Position numbers and translations under genes: made by a program | The notes under the pieces: model-generated | Databases searched by the model: none | What the model was told of the DNA's origin: nothing | The model's input: only the letters and a program-made list of their open reading frames with translations | Shown here: piece after piece, positions 42,317 through 43,356 of the stretch | Layout: the number at the start of each line of letters is the position of its first letter | Position numbering within the stretch: position 1 is the first letter of the stretch | DNA from: Candidatus Caenarcanum bioreactoricola | GTDB taxonomy: Bacteria > Cyanobacteriota > Vampirovibrionia > Caenarcaniphilales > Caenarcanaceae | Length of the DNA: 43,356 bases | Assembly: GCA_001899385.1 (NCBI GenBank) | Contig: MOYB01000005.1 | Span: 95,140-138,495 of the forward strand | Direction: 5' to 3'

Positions 42317-43356
42317 ATGCATAATATAACATTAATTCCGGGAGATGGTATAGGTCCAGAAATTACAGAAGCTGTTTTATCAGTACTTTCTGTTTGTAAT
42401 CTTGAAATTAATTGGGAAATACAAAATGCAGGCAGTGATTGTATTGAAAAAGAAGGCACTCCTCTTCCTGATAGAGTTATTGAATCAATTAGGAGAAATA
42501 AAATAGCTTTAAAAGGACCAATAACAACACCTATAGGAACTGGATTTAGAAGTATTAATGTTACTCTTAGAAAAAAATTAGATTTATTTTGTTCACTCAG
42601 ACCTGCTAAAAGCATAGAAGGAATAAAAACAAAATTTGAAAATGTTGATTTAGTAATCTTTAGAGAAAATACTGAGGATTTATATGCTGGAATAGAAAGA
42701 AAGATAGATGAAGACACTGCAGAATCAATAAAAATAATTACAAGAAAAGCTTCTTTAAGAATAGCGGAATCAGCTTTTAATTATGCTGTAGAACAAAATA
42801 GAAAAAAAGTTTCGGCAGTGAGTAAGGCTAATATTTGCAAATTAAGTGATGGGCTTTTTCTTGAAGCTTGCAGAACAGTTGCAGAAAAATATCCTAATAT
42901 AAAATATGAAGAAATTTTAGTAGATAATATGTGTATGCAACTTGTACAAGTCCCAGAAAATTATGAAGTGCTTGTTATGCCAAATCTTTATGGGGATATA
43001 ATTTCAGATCTCTGTGCCGGTTTAGTAGGAGGCTTAGGCATAGCAGCTGGTGCGAATCTAGGTAATGATTATGCAATATTTGAAGCAGTACATGGGAGTT
43101 CCCCTAATTTAAAAGGTTTAAATAAAGCAAATCCAACAGCTTTATTATTATCAGCAGTTATGATGTTAAGATACATAAAAGAAAATATAGTTGCTGATAA
43201 TATTGAAAAAGCAATTTATGAAGTAATTAAAGAAGGAAAATATACAACATTTGATCTTGGAGGTAGTGCAACTACTAAAGATATGACAAAAGCAATTATT
43301 GAGAAAATTAAGAACAGAAACTTTTCTGTTCTAAGCCCCCCAACCCCCTTACTCCC
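42317..43356 (+). CDS. NAD-type isocitrate dehydrogenase, open at the right edge
   Basis: ATG 42317 opens a frame with no stop before the window end (346 codons). Signatures are PGDGIGPEIT, FRSINVTLRKKLDL with the substrate-binding Ser/Asn/Arg, FRENTEDLYAGIE, SKANICKLSDGLF, the metal-binding VMPNLYGDIISDLCAGLVGG and EAVHGSSPNLKG followed by KANPTALLLSA. It converts isocitrate to 2-oxoglutarate. Homology ends near residue 331 (AIIEKIKN), the usual C-terminus of short NAD-type enzymes; the remaining codons (SPPTPLLP) come from a GC-rich repeat. So only the true stop is missing or displaced. A related isopropylmalate or homoisocitrate dehydrogenase is less likely. No Shine-Dalgarno is visible. 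Confidence 0.9.
   Translation, partial: MHNITLIPGDGIGPEITEAVLSVLSVCNLEINWEIQNAGSDCIEKEGTPLPDRVIESIRRNKIALKGPITTPIGTGFRSINVTLRKKLDLFCSLRPAKSIEGIKTKFENVDLVIFRENTEDLYAGIERKIDEDTAESIKIITRKASLRIAESAFNYAVEQNRKKVSAVSKANICKLSDGLFLEACRTVAEKYPNIKYEEILVDNMCMQLVQVPENYEVLVMPNLYGDIISDLCAGLVGGLGIAAGANLGNDYAIFEAVHGSSPNLKGLNKANPTALLLSAVMMLRYIKENIVADNIEKAIYEVIKEGKYTTFDLGGSATTKDMTKAIIEKIKNRNFSVLSPPTPLL
43311..43332. repeat. Perfect 10-bp inverted repeat at the 3' end of the dehydrogenase gene
   Basis: AGAACAGAAA (43311-43320) and TTTCTGTTCT (43323-43332) are exact inverse copies around a 2-base centre. It lies at the junction between the dehydrogenase sequence and the edge repeat. No T-run follows, so it is not a standard terminator as it stands. 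Confidence 0.7.
43334..43356. repeat. Edge fragment of a GC-rich dispersed repeat (right end)
   Basis: AGCCCCCCAACCCCCTTACTCCC, cut off by the window end. Its start resembles the outer arm of the nested element at 11366 (GCCCCCTAACCCCCTAA). Its CCCTTACTCCC recurs, inverted, at the left edge of the window. Confidence 0.55.

Noticed and set aside
42283-42717. Minus-strand ORF of 144 codons opposite the dehydrogenase
   Set aside because: It lies wholly antisense to a clear isocitrate dehydrogenase frame; its protein has no recognisable feature.

Overview
This is a compact, very AT-rich bacterial chromosome segment of about 43 kb. It holds mostly housekeeping genes, packed in short operons on both strands. 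No rRNA, tRNA or CRISPR array was seen. Periplasmic OmpH/Skp, an ExbD-type energy transducer and several signal peptides point to a Gram-negative cell envelope. A Zn-ribbon S14, a cyanobacterial-style VKOR-like thioredoxin, an RNase J-family protein, a compact RpoB and a flagellar rod-like protein, with no photosynthesis genes, would fit a non-photosynthetic relative of Cyanobacteria (Melainabacteria/Vampirovibrionia). That placement is inference and was not tested by phylogeny.

Layout. 1-2.9 kb (minus): exbD, argS, a phosphopantetheinyl transferase and a fragment at the edge. 2.9-3.8 kb (plus): three small overlapping genes (EF-hand protein, secreted Cys-rich protein, coiled-coil membrane protein) closed by a good terminator. 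3.9-8.3 kb: a C_GCAxxG_C_C protein, then rpoB with a thioredoxin-like gene but no rpoC. 8.4-11.4 kb: a Lys-rich low-complexity protein, secF with an orphan OppD-type ATPase, and an unknown membrane protein. 11.4-16.6 kb: a nested GC-rich palindromic repeat, an RNase J homologue that has lost its metal ligands, rplM-rpsI-prs, a second repeat copy and bioB. 16.7-24 kb: a solitary phage-type large terminase, a secreted EF-hand protein with a near-consensus promoter, a HemY-like oxidase, a family 2 glycosyltransferase, an RluD-like pseudouridine synthase and three unknown genes. 24-29 kb (plus): an MNT nucleotidyltransferase with a truncated HEPN scar, then rpsN-rpsH-rplF-rplR-rpsE-trpS-ribE and a flagellar rod-like gene. 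29-38 kb (minus): ompH-ftsE-ftsX, a complete HEPN-MNT pair, priA, leuS and a frameshifted polysaccharide pyruvyl transferase. 38-43.4 kb: a small gene broken at a G tract, an MFS/acyltransferase/acyl-ligase fusion, and an isocitrate dehydrogenase that runs off the right edge.

The most striking observations are: (1) leuS carries an in-frame GNAT acetyltransferase domain of about 180 residues inside its editing (CP1) domain; (2) the RNase J homologue keeps the fold-defining sequence but has replaced essentially every catalytic metal ligand, so it looks like a pseudoenzyme; (3) a complete-looking terminase ATPase/nuclease sits alone among metabolic genes; (4) one HEPN-MNT pair has decayed to antitoxin plus a 17-codon toxin stub while another is intact inside an operon with ftsX and priA; (5) nested inverted-repeat elements occur inside the window and related repeat sequence sits at both edges, suggesting the window is an assembly contig bounded by repeats.

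Start regions fall into two classes. Ribosomal protein genes have clear Shine-Dalgarno sequences. Many enzyme genes (prs, bioB, the HemY-like gene, the glycosyltransferase, the pseudouridine synthase, ribE) have none visible.
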